Shown here: positions 26,438-35,172 of the stretch, piece by piece
Layout: each line of letters begins with the position of its first letter
How positions within the stretch are numbered: the first letter of the stretch is position 1
Assembly: GCA_964449075.1 (NCBI GenBank)
Contig: CAYVBJ010000001.1
Span: 116,383 to 180,382 of the forward strand
Length of the DNA stretch: 64,000 bases
Origin: CAYVBJ01 sp964449075
GTDB lineage: Bacteria > Bacteroidota > Rhodothermia > Balneolales > Balneolaceae
Reading direction: 5' to 3'
The notes under the pieces: model-generated
The model's input: the letters and a program-made list of their open reading frames with translations, nothing else
The model's database searches: none
What the model was told of the DNA's origin: nothing
Program-made: the position numbers and the translations under genes

Positions 26438-27250
26438 CTATTTCAGCTCCAAATTCATTTTTTTATTAAAAGATTCCAGCATTGATGCTAAAGCTTCACC
26501 CGGATTGGGCTGGCGCATAAAATATTCTCCGATCAATGCTGCATCAATTTTATTTTCGTATAGTTTTACCAAATCTTCCGGTTTCGAAATTCCGCTTTCT
26601 GAAACCGTCACGATATGTCCGGGTGCTGCCTGAAGCAATTCAATTCCCTTATGCAGATCCACTTCAAAAGTGTGGAGGTCACGATTATTCACACCCAGAA
26701 TCGGAAATTGGTCATAATCCAAACGATCTGCATCTTCAGGGCTATAACATTCCACCAATGCTTCCAGTGAGGCTTCTTTTGCGGCGGACAATAACTCCTG
26801 CAGCTGGTCCCCTTTTGTTATAGATACGATAATCAGAATTGCGTCGGCTCCAAATGCTTTAGCCTCTGAAATTTGATATGGATCAATTATAAAATCTTTG
26901 CGCAACAGCGGAATAGGAATTTCTTTTGCTATCTTTTCAAGATACGTAAGCGATCCTTGAAAAAAAGGTTCATCTGTAAGTACTGATATGGCAGAAGCCC
27001 CATTTTTGTAATAGGACTCAGCAATTTTAAGAGGATCAAAATCAGGCCTGATAACACCTTTTGACGGTGATGCTTTTTTTACTTCCGCAATGATAGTTAC
27101 TTCAGATTCACTCTTAAGATTTTCTGAAAGCAGGTATCGTTCTTTATAAAAACCTTCGAAAGACTCCAGATCTTTTACAGATACATCCCTTTTCCTTCTT
27201 TTCAGATCTGAAGAGGTCTGCTTAACTATTTTATCAAGTATAGAGCTCAT
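26438..27250 (-). CDS. trpC: Indole-3-glycerol phosphate synthase
   Basis: A 270-residue TIM-barrel enzyme closing the indole ring. IIAEVKKASPSKGVI holds the catalytic Glu/Lys (about residues 55-65), LLRKDFIID follows, and ILGVNNRDLHTFEVD and TVSESGISKPED complete the set. The ATGA overlap with the trpD stop indicates translational coupling. Confidence 0.97.
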   Translation of the reverse strand: MSSILDKIVKQTSSDLKRRKRDVSVKDLESFEGFYKERYLLSENLKSESEVTIIAEVKKASPSKGVIRPDFDPLKIAESYYKNGASAISVLTDEPFFQGSLTYLEKIAKEIPIPLLRKDFIIDPYQISEAKAFGADAILIIVSITKGDQLQELLSAAKEASLEALVECYSPEDADRLDYDQFPILGVNNRDLHTFEVDLHKGIELLQAAPGHIVTVSESGISKPEDLVKLYENKIDAALIGEYFMRQPNPGEALASMLESFNKKMNLELK

Positions 27251-28287
27251 TGTGAGTTAACTAAATCATTTGTTGCTGTTATAAACTGCTCCAACTTATC
27301 ATATGCACGTCCGGACAGAATACTATCTGAGGCCATTTTAACTGATTCATGTAAATTTTCTGATTTACCGGAAGCAAGTATGGCAAAAGCTGAATTCAAT
27401 ATAACGATATTTTGTTTTGCCGAATCAGATTTACCTTTCAGCACTGATTTCAGTATCTCTGCATTCACTGCGGAGTCACCCCCTTTCAGCTCACTAGCAT
27501 TTACCATCTCAAAGCCGAGCGTTTGCGGATCGAATAGCTTTGAATCAACGCTACGATCTTTTTTCAATTCAAATACAGTGGTTCTCTCCACCAGGCTAAT
27601 TTCGTCCATTCCATCTTTTGCACTTACGGTAAACGCTTTTTCCGATTCAAGATTTGAAAGTATTTGAATCATCATTTTTGCTGAATCCGGACTAAAAGTT
27701 CCTATCACTTGTCTTTTTACTCCGGCCGGATTTAAAAGAGGTCCCAGCATGTTGAAAAATGTTCTCATTTTCAATGATCTGCGTGCCGGCATCACATACT
27801 TCATTGCGGGATGAAAATTGGGGGCAAACATAAAAGCCATTCCCGTTTCACTGAAAACATTTTCAATCTCCTTTTTTTGCAGGTTTGCCCTGGCTCCGAG
27901 CAATTCCAGTACGTCAGCACTTCCGCATTTACTTGAAATACTTCGGTTTCCATGTTTCAGGACGGGAACACCTGAACCTGCAACCACAAACATTGCAGTG
28001 GTTGAGATATTAAATGTTCCTGAACCATCTCCGCCGGTGCCACAGAGATCAACGGCTCCATTTTGCTCAACATCAACCCTGATGGCAGCTTCCCGCATTA
28101 CTTTCACAAAAGCAGTTAGCTCTTTTACAGTCTCTCCTTTCATTCTCATTCCAAAGAGAAAAGCAGCCACTTGTTCATTAGATATTTCTCCATCAACAAT
28201 CTGCTGAAGTGCAAACTCCCCCTCTTCAGCAGACAAATTTTCTGACCTGGAGATTTTTTCAAGAATATCAGTAAATGTTTGGGGCAT
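27247..28287 (-). CDS. trpD: Anthranilate phosphoribosyltransferase
   Basis: A 346-residue type III PRTase transferring phosphoribose to anthranilate. The PRPP loop LCGTGGDGSGTFNIST lies at about residues 82-97, followed by KHGNRSISSKCGSADVLE and RTFFNMLGPLLNPA. The N-terminal helical domain (1-70) is complete. It is a separate protein, not fused to trpG. Confidence 0.97.
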   Translation of the reverse strand: MPQTFTDILEKISRSENLSAEEGEFALQQIVDGEISNEQVAAFLFGMRMKGETVKELTAFVKVMREAAIRVDVEQNGAVDLCGTGGDGSGTFNISTTAMFVVAGSGVPVLKHGNRSISSKCGSADVLELLGARANLQKKEIENVFSETGMAFMFAPNFHPAMKYVMPARRSLKMRTFFNMLGPLLNPAGVKRQVIGTFSPDSAKMMIQILSNLESEKAFTVSAKDGMDEISLVERTTVFELKKDRSVDSKLFDPQTLGFEMVNASELKGGDSAVNAEILKSVLKGKSDSAKQNIVILNSAFAILASGKSENLHESVKMASDSILSGRAYDKLEQFITATNDLVNSQ

Positions 28288-28325
28288 TGTGAATTAAAAG
28301 ATTCAATTAATAATTTATTTGGGTC

Positions 28326-28907
28326 TTATATTTTTTTACCATTCAATTCCAGCCAGTTGCGAATAATCTTACCGCCTTCAGTTGTCAGAATGCTTTCGGG
28401 ATGAAACTGAATGCCTTCAACCGGATTTTTCCGGTGCCTTACTCCCATGATTACACCATCTTTTGTCCACGCCGATATTTCCAGCAGATTACCAGGTATT
28501 GAATCGGGTTCCAGGGACAGTGAATGATACCTGGTAGCTGTAAATGCATCTTCTACATTTTTGAATACGGTCTTCTTGTCGTGATGCACTTCACTGGTCT
28601 TGCCGTGCATCAGGCTGGGAGCATGCACAACTTTACTTCCAAATACCTGCCCAATCGCCTGGTGGCCCAGGCAAACACCCAGAATGGGTATATTTTCTCC
28701 GAAAGCCCGGATCACATCTTCCGTGATTCCCGCATTTTCAGGACGACCCGGACCTGGGGAAATGAGAATTTTATCCGGGTCCAGCTCACGAATCTCATCT
28801 ATTGTCATTTCATCATTCCGGACGACCTTATAGTTTTTATCTTTAACTGCAACCATGTGAACGAGGTTGTAGGTAAATGAGTCGTAATTATCAATTATCA
28901 GAATCAT
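28326..28907 (-). CDS. trpG: Anthranilate synthase component II (glutamine amidotransferase)
   Basis: A 193-residue class I amidotransferase supplying ammonia to TrpE. DNYDSFTYNLVH at the start, SPGPGRPENAG, the nucleophilic Cys in LGVCLGHQAIG (about residue 79) and GIQFHPESILT (His, Glu) are present. It could also serve p-aminobenzoate synthesis if no separate pabA exists; that cannot be checked here. Confidence 0.95.
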   Translation of the reverse strand: MILIIDNYDSFTYNLVHMVAVKDKNYKVVRNDEMTIDEIRELDPDKILISPGPGRPENAGITEDVIRAFGENIPILGVCLGHQAIGQVFGSKVVHAPSLMHGKTSEVHHDKKTVFKNVEDAFTATRYHSLSLEPDSIPGNLLEISAWTKDGVIMGVRHRKNPVEGIQFHPESILTTEGGKIIRNWLELNGKKI

Positions 28908-28919
28908 TGCTAAACATCA

Positions 28920-29915
28920 TTAAAATTTAAAACTTCTGAACAACCCCGTTACACTGCGGATTGGTTCCATGACCGATTCAGCTCTCTCCCGGGCTTTTTG
29001 ACCGCCTTCCTGCAGCACATCTTTTACATAACCCGGATTTTTCTCAAGATCTTTACGGCGTTCCCGTTCCTCTGCAAATTTATCTGTAATCAATCCAAGC
29101 AGTTCTTTTTTTGCGTGGCCATAACCGTATCCACCTGATCGGTATTTTTCTGCGATTTCCTCCTTTTTCTCTTCGTGCGCAAAGAGTTTGATCAGTGAAA
29201 ATACGTTACAGCTTTCCGGGTCTTTTGGAGATTCAAGTGGTGTTGAATCAGTCTGTATTGACATTACCTTCTTTTTAAGTGTTTTTCCCTCATCAAAAAT
29301 ATTAATTGTATTACCATACGATTTACTCATTTTGCGTCCGTCGGTACCGGGAACCGTAGCAACCGATTTTAAAATATACTCTTCGGGCACTACCAGGTAC
29401 TCACCTTTGTATGTGTGATTAAACTTGCCGGCCAGGTCCCGGGCGATCTCGATATTCTGTTTTTGATCTTCTCCGACAGGAACAAGATCTGAATGATAAA
29501 TTAAAATGTCAGCAGCCTGAAGTATTGGATAGGTAAACAACCCGATATTGGGATTTAACCCGTTTGCTACTTTATCCTTGTAGGCCACACCTTTTTCCAT
29601 TAATGATACAGGGGTGAGGCAACCCAGGATCCAGGCCAGTTCTGTTGTTTGCGGAACATCCGACTGTGCAAAAAAAGTGCATTTATCAGGATCAAGGCCA
29701 AGTGCAAGGTAATCAAGAACTACATCATGAGTAAAGCTTTCCAAAAGTTTTCCGTCTTCGACAGATGTGAGCGAATGGTAGTTGGCAAGAAAGTAAAAAG
29801 CATCCCCCTCCTCCTGCATTCGAATATGCTGGCGCATCGCACCAAAATAATTTCCAAGATGCAGTTTACCGGAAGGCTGTATGCCGGAAAGTATCGTTTT
29901 TTGGTTATTAGCCAT
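28920..29915 (-). CDS. trpS: Tryptophanyl-tRNA synthetase
   Basis: A 331-residue class I synthetase that charges tRNA-Trp. The HIGH-type motif is in GKLHLGNYFG (about residues 15-24) and the KMSKS motif in DGRKMSKSYGN (about 194-204). Placement between trpE and trpG inside the biosynthetic operon is unusual; 12 bases separate it from trpG and 67 from trpE. Being downstream of the attenuator, its expression should depend on charging of its own product tRNA. Confidence 0.96.
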   Translation of the reverse strand: MANNQKTILSGIQPSGKLHLGNYFGAMRQHIRMQEEGDAFYFLANYHSLTSVEDGKLLESFTHDVVLDYLALGLDPDKCTFFAQSDVPQTTELAWILGCLTPVSLMEKGVAYKDKVANGLNPNIGLFTYPILQAADILIYHSDLVPVGEDQKQNIEIARDLAGKFNHTYKGEYLVVPEEYILKSVATVPGTDGRKMSKSYGNTINIFDEGKTLKKKVMSIQTDSTPLESPKDPESCNVFSLIKLFAHEEKKEEIAEKYRSGGYGYGHAKKELLGLITDKFAEERERRKDLEKNPGYVKDVLQEGGQKARERAESVMEPIRSVTGLFRSFKF

Positions 29916-29982
29916 TCTTGCTTTCTATCTTTTGCTTTCTGTTTCTGCTGTTCTCAGCATATTTTTTAAACATGATCCCATC

Positions 29983-31467
29983 TCACCTTTCATGATTTGA
30001 CTCATTCAAAGTTAATGCTACTTTCAGGGCTTCAATAAGCGCTTTGGCTTTATTTTTTGTCTCCTGGTACTCATTTTCCGGATCACTGTCGGCCACAATA
30101 CCTGCTCCCGCCTGTATATATACGGATTCTCCCGTCACCAGCATTGTCCGGATAACGATACAGGTATCCATATTCCCTGAAAAATCAAAATAACCTACGG
30201 CACCGGCATATGGACCGCGTTTTGTAGGTTCAAGTTCATCAATAATCTCCATTGCCCTAATTTTTGGAGCTCCGCTTACAGTACCTGCCGGGAAACACTG
30301 TTTTAGTGCATCAACTGATGTTTTTCCCGGTTCAAGTTCACCAATTACGTCAGATACTATATGCATTACATGAGAGTATCGTTCAATAGTCTGATTTCGT
30401 TCCAGTATTACAGAACCTGGTTTAGATACCCTGCTTAAATCGTTTCGTCCGAGATCGACAAGCATAATATGTTCTGCAATTTCCTTAGGATCATTTTTCA
30501 GGTCCTCTTCAAAGGCAAGATCCTCCTCTCTGTCCCTGCCCCTTGGTCTTGTTCCGGCAATTGGCAACAATTGTACTTTCTTATTCTGAACCCGTACAAG
30601 TACTTCCGGTGATGAACCAACAAGAGCAAACTGAGCAAAATCCAGGAAAAACATATAGGGCGAGGGATTAACCATGCGCAGTGCCCTGTATAGCATAAAT
30701 TTATCTCCTGAAAAAGGAACCTGGAATCTTTGCGAGAGAACAACCTGGAAAATATCACCTTCATAGATATACTCTTTAGCTTTTTTAACCATTTCATGGA
30801 ATTGTCCCCTTTGGACATTGCTGCTCATCGCATCGGTTTTCAGATTGAAATGCTGTTTCTCAGCTGTGACTGATAATGCTTCTTTTTCCATTCTGTCCAG
30901 TGCTTCGAGAGCATTGGAATATGCCTCTTCCGGTTTCTTGTCCTTATCCGTAAAAACCGTTTTTATAATAACGATCTGTTGCTTTACATGATCAAATGCA
31001 AAAATCTCATCATAAAAAGCCCATACAGCCTCTGGCATTTCTATATCATCAGCCGGCTGACCGGGTAAGTGTTCAACCTGGCGAATTGTATCATATGAAG
31101 AAAATCCAACCGCACCCCCGGTTAGTAGTGGCATATCAGGCAGATCCGGTTCGCTGTATTGTGTGGTAAGCTCATTTAAAATATCAAAATAAGAGCGGTT
31201 TTTGACAATCTTTTCTTTACTCCCCGGATAACTCAGTACCGGATTATTTCCATCAAACTTTAAAACCTGGTAGGGATTACGCCCGATAAAAGAGTAGCGC
31301 GCCAGTTGCTCGCCACCCTCTACCGACTCCAGCAAAAAAGGATAATTTGCCGAATCCCTGATTGCAAGAAACAGTGATACCGGAGTCATAACGTCCGCAA
31401 GCATACGTCGGCTTACAGGTATGGCTGTGTAAGATTCAGAAAGTTTTTTAAATGCACTTAAATCCAT
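29983..31467 (-). CDS. trpE: Anthranilate synthase component I
   Basis: A 494-residue chorismate-using enzyme producing anthranilate. YPFLLESVEGGE near the N-terminus contains the LLES feedback motif that binds tryptophan, so the enzyme should be end-product inhibited. The catalytic domain includes YEGDIFQVVLSQRF, LPIAGTRPRG, DLGRNDLSRVSKPG and the Mg-binding GTVSGAPKIRAME. ATG 31467 lies directly after the attenuator T-run. Confidence 0.97.
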   Translation of the reverse strand: MDLSAFKKLSESYTAIPVSRRMLADVMTPVSLFLAIRDSANYPFLLESVEGGEQLARYSFIGRNPYQVLKFDGNNPVLSYPGSKEKIVKNRSYFDILNELTTQYSEPDLPDMPLLTGGAVGFSSYDTIRQVEHLPGQPADDIEMPEAVWAFYDEIFAFDHVKQQIVIIKTVFTDKDKKPEEAYSNALEALDRMEKEALSVTAEKQHFNLKTDAMSSNVQRGQFHEMVKKAKEYIYEGDIFQVVLSQRFQVPFSGDKFMLYRALRMVNPSPYMFFLDFAQFALVGSSPEVLVRVQNKKVQLLPIAGTRPRGRDREEDLAFEEDLKNDPKEIAEHIMLVDLGRNDLSRVSKPGSVILERNQTIERYSHVMHIVSDVIGELEPGKTSVDALKQCFPAGTVSGAPKIRAMEIIDELEPTKRGPYAGAVGYFDFSGNMDTCIVIRTMLVTGESVYIQAGAGIVADSDPENEYQETKNKAKALIEALKVALTLNESNHER

Positions 31468-31471
31468 AGTA

Positions 31472-31511
31472 TAAAATAAAAAAACCCACTCCAGAAAACT
31501 GCAGCGGGTTT
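31472..31511 (-). terminator. trp attenuator terminator hairpin
   Basis: On the minus strand a nine-pair stem AAACCCGCT (31511-31503) / AGTGGGTTT (31490-31482), with one G-U, encloses 12 bases and is followed by a T-rich run to about 31472. It ends just ahead of the trpE ATG at 31467, so it can switch off the whole operon when it forms. Confidence 0.85.
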
Positions 31512-31558
31512 ATAAAAGCTTTTTCGAAATTTTCAGGAAATCACAATTCGCCCGCTGC
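31501..31558 (-). promoter_or_regulatory. trp antiterminator pairing
   Basis: GCAGCGGG (31558-31551), inside the end of the leader peptide gene, is exactly complementary to CCCGCTGC (31508-31501), which contains the 5' arm of the terminator stem. The two pairings exclude each other. The segment upstream (TCGCCTG, over the Trp codons) can pair with CGGGCGA, which overlaps GCAGCGGG, giving the classical 1:2, 2:3, 3:4 arrangement. Confidence 0.8.
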
Positions 31559-31612
31559 CACGATGTTTAAACCGTGCCACCACCAGGCGATATGATTTGA
31601 AATAATTTGCAT
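31541..31612 (-). CDS. trpL: trp leader peptide with three Trp codons
   Basis: A 23-codon open frame from ATG 31612 to TGA 31541, too short for the usual gene size cut-off. Translation is MQIISNHIAWWWHGLNIVAA followed by GEL. Three consecutive UGG codons lie at 31585-31577. A ribosome stalled there for lack of charged tRNA-Trp would leave the GCAGCGGG segment free to form the antiterminator. The frame sits about 145 bases ahead of trpE on the same strand, exactly where such a leader is expected. The operon promoter upstream was not recognised with confidence. Confidence 0.88.
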   Translation of the reverse strand: MQIISNHIAWWWHGLNIVAAGEL

Positions 31613-31711
31613 CAAAAGAAACTAAGATTTCAAGAAATGAAATGCAATGATATTTGTTAGTTGAAACAATAAATTGTGGTTCTTCTTTCCATTTACATTA
31701 CATAACTCTGA

Positions 31712-32479
31712 TTAATTATCAATTTTTAAAAGATTTTTTACTTTTGAATTAAGCCGATCCCGGTGGGATCCTCTCCAGTAAATCTGTCCGCACTGCGGAC
31801 ATCGTGAGAAATGGTTAAAATATTTTTTGGTCAAAGGCTCCAGATCATCAATTACTGCTTCCTTTGGAACGCTTTTTAACTCAGTATTGCAGAGAATGCA
31901 CCTTGTATAAGAATCAGTTTTTCTAAACAGATTATATCGTTCAAAGACCTCCTCAAGCTGGTCCTCCGGATTAATACTGCGAACAAGATACCCGTGTTTT
32001 ACCACACTGTGCATCAGTAATTTTTTGTCGCGCGTTAAAAGCGCACGGTTTTCCTTCTGCATTTGCTTGATCAGCTGAGGATCGCTTGCCTTGTTATCAT
32101 ATGCAGCATCAAAACCAGACATTCGAAGATACCTGGCTAATTTTCCAAGATTAACATCGACTAAAAACCGAACTTGATTTGGTTCAGGAAATTGCAGTTT
32201 ATCTTTTACAGGAAGATCAAAAGAGCTGAAAAACGGATATACACTTACAAGCTCACCGCCTGTTACCACTGTGTCAAAAGCTGAGGGACAGCTGTTGATA
32301 AGAATCAGATCTGTTTCTGTATGCGGAACACCGCATCCTTCAATTAAATCTTTAACTGAAGTGGGTTCCGGCAGAGGTCGAATAAAACCGGTATCTCTGA
32401 ATTTCTTTTTGAGAAGCTTATTCAGGTTCCCATAAAACCGCAATTTAATTCGAATGATATTTGATGATGAGTTCAACAT
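31712..32479 (-). CDS. Mut7-C RNase domain protein with ubiquitin-like N-terminus
   Basis: A 255-residue protein. Residues about 1-88 resemble the Mut7-C ubiquitin-like domain (IRIKLRFYGNLNKLL). A PIN-like Mut7-C domain follows (FLVDVNLGKLARYLRMSGFD, LLTRDKKLL), then a zinc ribbon with CILC and CPQCGQIYW. The family is predicted to be an RNase; its target is unknown. It ends 100 bases ahead of the trp leader start and could be read through into it, but nothing links the two functionally. Confidence 0.88.
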   Translation of the reverse strand: MLNSSSNIIRIKLRFYGNLNKLLKKKFRDTGFIRPLPEPTSVKDLIEGCGVPHTETDLILINSCPSAFDTVVTGGELVSVYPFFSSFDLPVKDKLQFPEPNQVRFLVDVNLGKLARYLRMSGFDAAYDNKASDPQLIKQMQKENRALLTRDKKLLMHSVVKHGYLVRSINPEDQLEEVFERYNLFRKTDSYTRCILCNTELKSVPKEAVIDDLEPLTKKYFNHFSRCPQCGQIYWRGSHRDRLNSKVKNLLKIDN

Positions 32480-32753
32480 ATTTCTAAACCGCTAACGAAA
32501 TGGCACCTCTTATTCTTACAAATTAAATTAAGTACGAAATCATAATATAACTTTTGATTTTATTTGCTTCGCTGAATGAGTTCCTCCGGAAGCGAAAAGC
32601 ACAGGTCATTTGCAAATTACTATTGATTTAGCGTAGAAATCAGCGTACTATTTATGTTCTAAAACGCATTAAAGAATAGAAACAGGACTTCTCTATCGAA
32701 TTCATTAGATACTCATTAACACTCAATCATCTGAACCAAAGAATTGTTTTAAT

Positions 32754-33563
32754 TTGAAGTATCAATCTGCTCTATTGATTTTATTTGCTGCTGCATCCGT
32801 TTTCGGTTGTGATTCCACCTCCCTTCCCCCGGAAGAATCACCTGTTTTGATCAGAAATCTTGTTATATCACCTTCTGAAGTAGTTTTTACCGCGGAAGAT
32901 GGTGTGCGAGACACAACGATTACTATTGAGCTCAAAGCGGATGTTTCCGGATACAGTGAACAGAACCCTGTGGAATACTCAATAGTGAATGAGAATAGTA
33001 ATGAAGATGAGGTAATAACAGGTATGCTTCAGCCTTCAGAAAATGCGAGCCGGGTTGAAGCTGCGGTAAGCCTCGCTGTTTCAACAACTGATTTTATTAC
33101 ATTCCGCGTATTTGTTTTCGGATTTAATAATAATACAGAGGGTGAAATTGTTGAAGGAAAGATAAAAGTTACCGGAATCTCAACCTCACCGCCTCAGATT
33201 ATTGAAGCTTTTAATACTGAAACAGTTGAAATACCTGAATCAGGACAGGAACAAATAAGCTTTTTTGCCCGTGTGCTTCACCCTATAGAGCAATCACTTA
33301 TCGACCGGGTTGAATTCTTTTTAATAGATCAAAGTGGTGACAGACTTGGTGGTGCTAATGCCACTTTTGAATTGTTTGATGACGGTATACAAAATCTTGA
33401 ACAGGGTTTCATTGATGAAGCTGCTTCCGATTCCCTCTTTTCACGAGCTCTTTTCATCAATGAAAACAATCAGCCCGACCTGATAGATGTATTCTATTTT
33501 GCTACTGACATTTCCGGACTGCGGAGCGACACGGTACAAACTCAACTTGAAATAATGGAATAA
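32754..33563 (+). CDS. Hypothetical lipoprotein with Ig-like segments
   Basis: Starts at TTG 32754, giving MKYQSALLILFAAASVFGCD with lipobox VFGC. The mature 250 residues are acidic and strand-rich, suggesting two beta-sandwich domains. It is followed four bases later by the FlgD-type C-terminal domain protein and two PorV/PorQ-like genes, so the four seem to be one operon. No function is recognised. The 274-base gap upstream contains no clear feature. Confidence 0.72.
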   Translation: MKYQSALLILFAAASVFGCDSTSLPPEESPVLIRNLVISPSEVVFTAEDGVRDTTITIELKADVSGYSEQNPVEYSIVNENSNEDEVITGMLQPSENASRVEAAVSLAVSTTDFITFRVFVFGFNNNTEGEIVEGKIKVTGISTSPPQIIEAFNTETVEIPESGQEQISFFARVLHPIEQSLIDRVEFFLIDQSGDRLGGANATFELFDDGIQNLEQGFIDEAASDSLFSRALFINENNQPDLIDVFYFATDISGLRSDTVQTQLEIME

Positions 33564-33567
33564 CGGA

Positions 33568-35172
33568 ATGAAGCATATTTTCACTGTTTTTCTACTTTTC
33601 CTTTTTTGTATAACTGACTCCTTTGCCCAGTTCACCGGTGAAGTTTCAAGCCCTTTTTCTACCATCAGGCAAAATTCAACTTCCAATATGGAAGCGTTTG
33701 GTGATACCATTTGGGTTGGACCGGGGATGAACCGCAGAATTGAATCAGAAGGAGAATGGTTTGTGCCTGTAAATGCGGATAGTGTCTTTGATGGCCGCGG
33801 ACGCGTGTTTTCTTTTTCTCTTGCTCAAAACAAAATACTTGCTGGTCTCGGTTTCAATCTTACAACCAGTGATGGTGAGAGTGTGCAAACCGCCATGGGT
33901 TACTATTTGAGTGAAGATGGCGGATCGAACTGGCGATTTATTAACTTCCCGCTTGATGAACAGCCTGATGAGAGTGTTTGTGATCCAAATCAAAGCGGCT
34001 TCCAGGCAGGCTGTGATACCACATTTGTTTATGGGGGTGTGGAATATTCCAGGATCCGTATACTGGTACCGCAGCAATCACCGCCTTTTGAAGTGGATTT
34101 CGAGGGGGATACTTTTATGTCAGTAAACTGGGCCTCAGGGCTGCTCCGCAGCAGAGATGCCGGCCTGACATGGCAGCGGATTATTTTACCGCCATCTACA
34201 GTAACTGAACTTACCCCTGACCGTACATATACGTGGCAGTCGGAAGCTGACGGGGAGGAAATCAACCGATATGACCCCAGGTTTGACAACAACCTGCTTG
34301 GCTTCGGTCTCCTGATCGACAGCAATAACCGAGTTTGGGTTGGCACCGCCGGAGGTTTGAATATATCCCAGAACGCCCTGACCGCCTCAACCGATAGCAT
34401 TTCATGGCGACGAACGGCATTTGATGGCAGTGACAATGGTCTTATCGGAAACTGGATTATTAAAATCAGGGAGCAGCCGGGAACAAACAGGATATGGATG
34501 ACTAACTGGTCATCTGATCCCGATAATGCAGACAGTTTTGGAATAGTTTATACGGAAGACGGAGGAGTAAAATTCAATCAATTTTTAAACGGCCGGCGAA
34601 TTAACGATATCGGTTTTCATAACAACACTATTTTTGCTGCTGGTGATGAAGGACTGTTTATTTCAGATGATGACGGGCAGACATGGCGCAGAATTAACAG
34701 TGTAAAGAGCCCGAATGCATTTATCAGGGATAATGCTGAATATTTTTCACTTGCTGCAACCGAAAACAGGATGTATGTGGGCACAAGTGATGGAATTGCA
34801 TCTACAGCTGACGGGGGTGATACATGGTCAATTTTCAGGACTGACATGCCATTAAGAGGCGGAAATATATTTCAGCCCGATGCGCCGGATGTGAATACCT
34901 TTGCCTATCCAAATCCATTTTCTCCAAATCAACATTCAGTTGTACGCATTAAATATGAGGTGGCTGAAGCCGGAAACGTGAAAATCCGGATTTTTGATTT
35001 TGGAATGAACCTGATTCGTACCATTGCAAATGAGAACCTTGCATCCGGGCAGTATGAAACCACCTGGGACGGGGTCGATCAATATGGCAGAGATGTTTCC
35101 AATGGTACGTACATCTATATTATCGATACCCCGGGTAACCGTTTTGACGGTAAAATTTTATTGCTTGATTAA
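33568..35172 (+). CDS. Secreted BNR/sortilin-like repeat protein with FlgD-type C-terminal domain
   Basis: A 534-residue exported protein: signal peptide (about 1-20), repeated beta-propeller-like motifs such as SEDGGSNWRFI, TEDGGVKFNQ, SDDDGQTWRRI and TADGGDTWSI, and an Ig-like C-terminal domain (about 440-534) beginning AYPNPFSPNQ and ending GTYIYIIDTPGNRFDGKI, a form often found on proteins sorted through type IX-like outer-membrane routes. The stop abuts the next gene. Confidence 0.82.
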   Translation: MKHIFTVFLLFLFCITDSFAQFTGEVSSPFSTIRQNSTSNMEAFGDTIWVGPGMNRRIESEGEWFVPVNADSVFDGRGRVFSFSLAQNKILAGLGFNLTTSDGESVQTAMGYYLSEDGGSNWRFINFPLDEQPDESVCDPNQSGFQAGCDTTFVYGGVEYSRIRILVPQQSPPFEVDFEGDTFMSVNWASGLLRSRDAGLTWQRIILPPSTVTELTPDRTYTWQSEADGEEINRYDPRFDNNLLGFGLLIDSNNRVWVGTAGGLNISQNALTASTDSISWRRTAFDGSDNGLIGNWIIKIREQPGTNRIWMTNWSSDPDNADSFGIVYTEDGGVKFNQFLNGRRINDIGFHNNTIFAAGDEGLFISDDDGQTWRRINSVKSPNAFIRDNAEYFSLAATENRMYVGTSDGIASTADGGDTWSIFRTDMPLRGGNIFQPDAPDVNTFAYPNPFSPNQHSVVRIKYEVAEAGNVKIRIFDFGMNLIRTIANENLASGQYETTWDGVDQYGRDVSNGTYIYIIDTPGNRFDGKILLLD

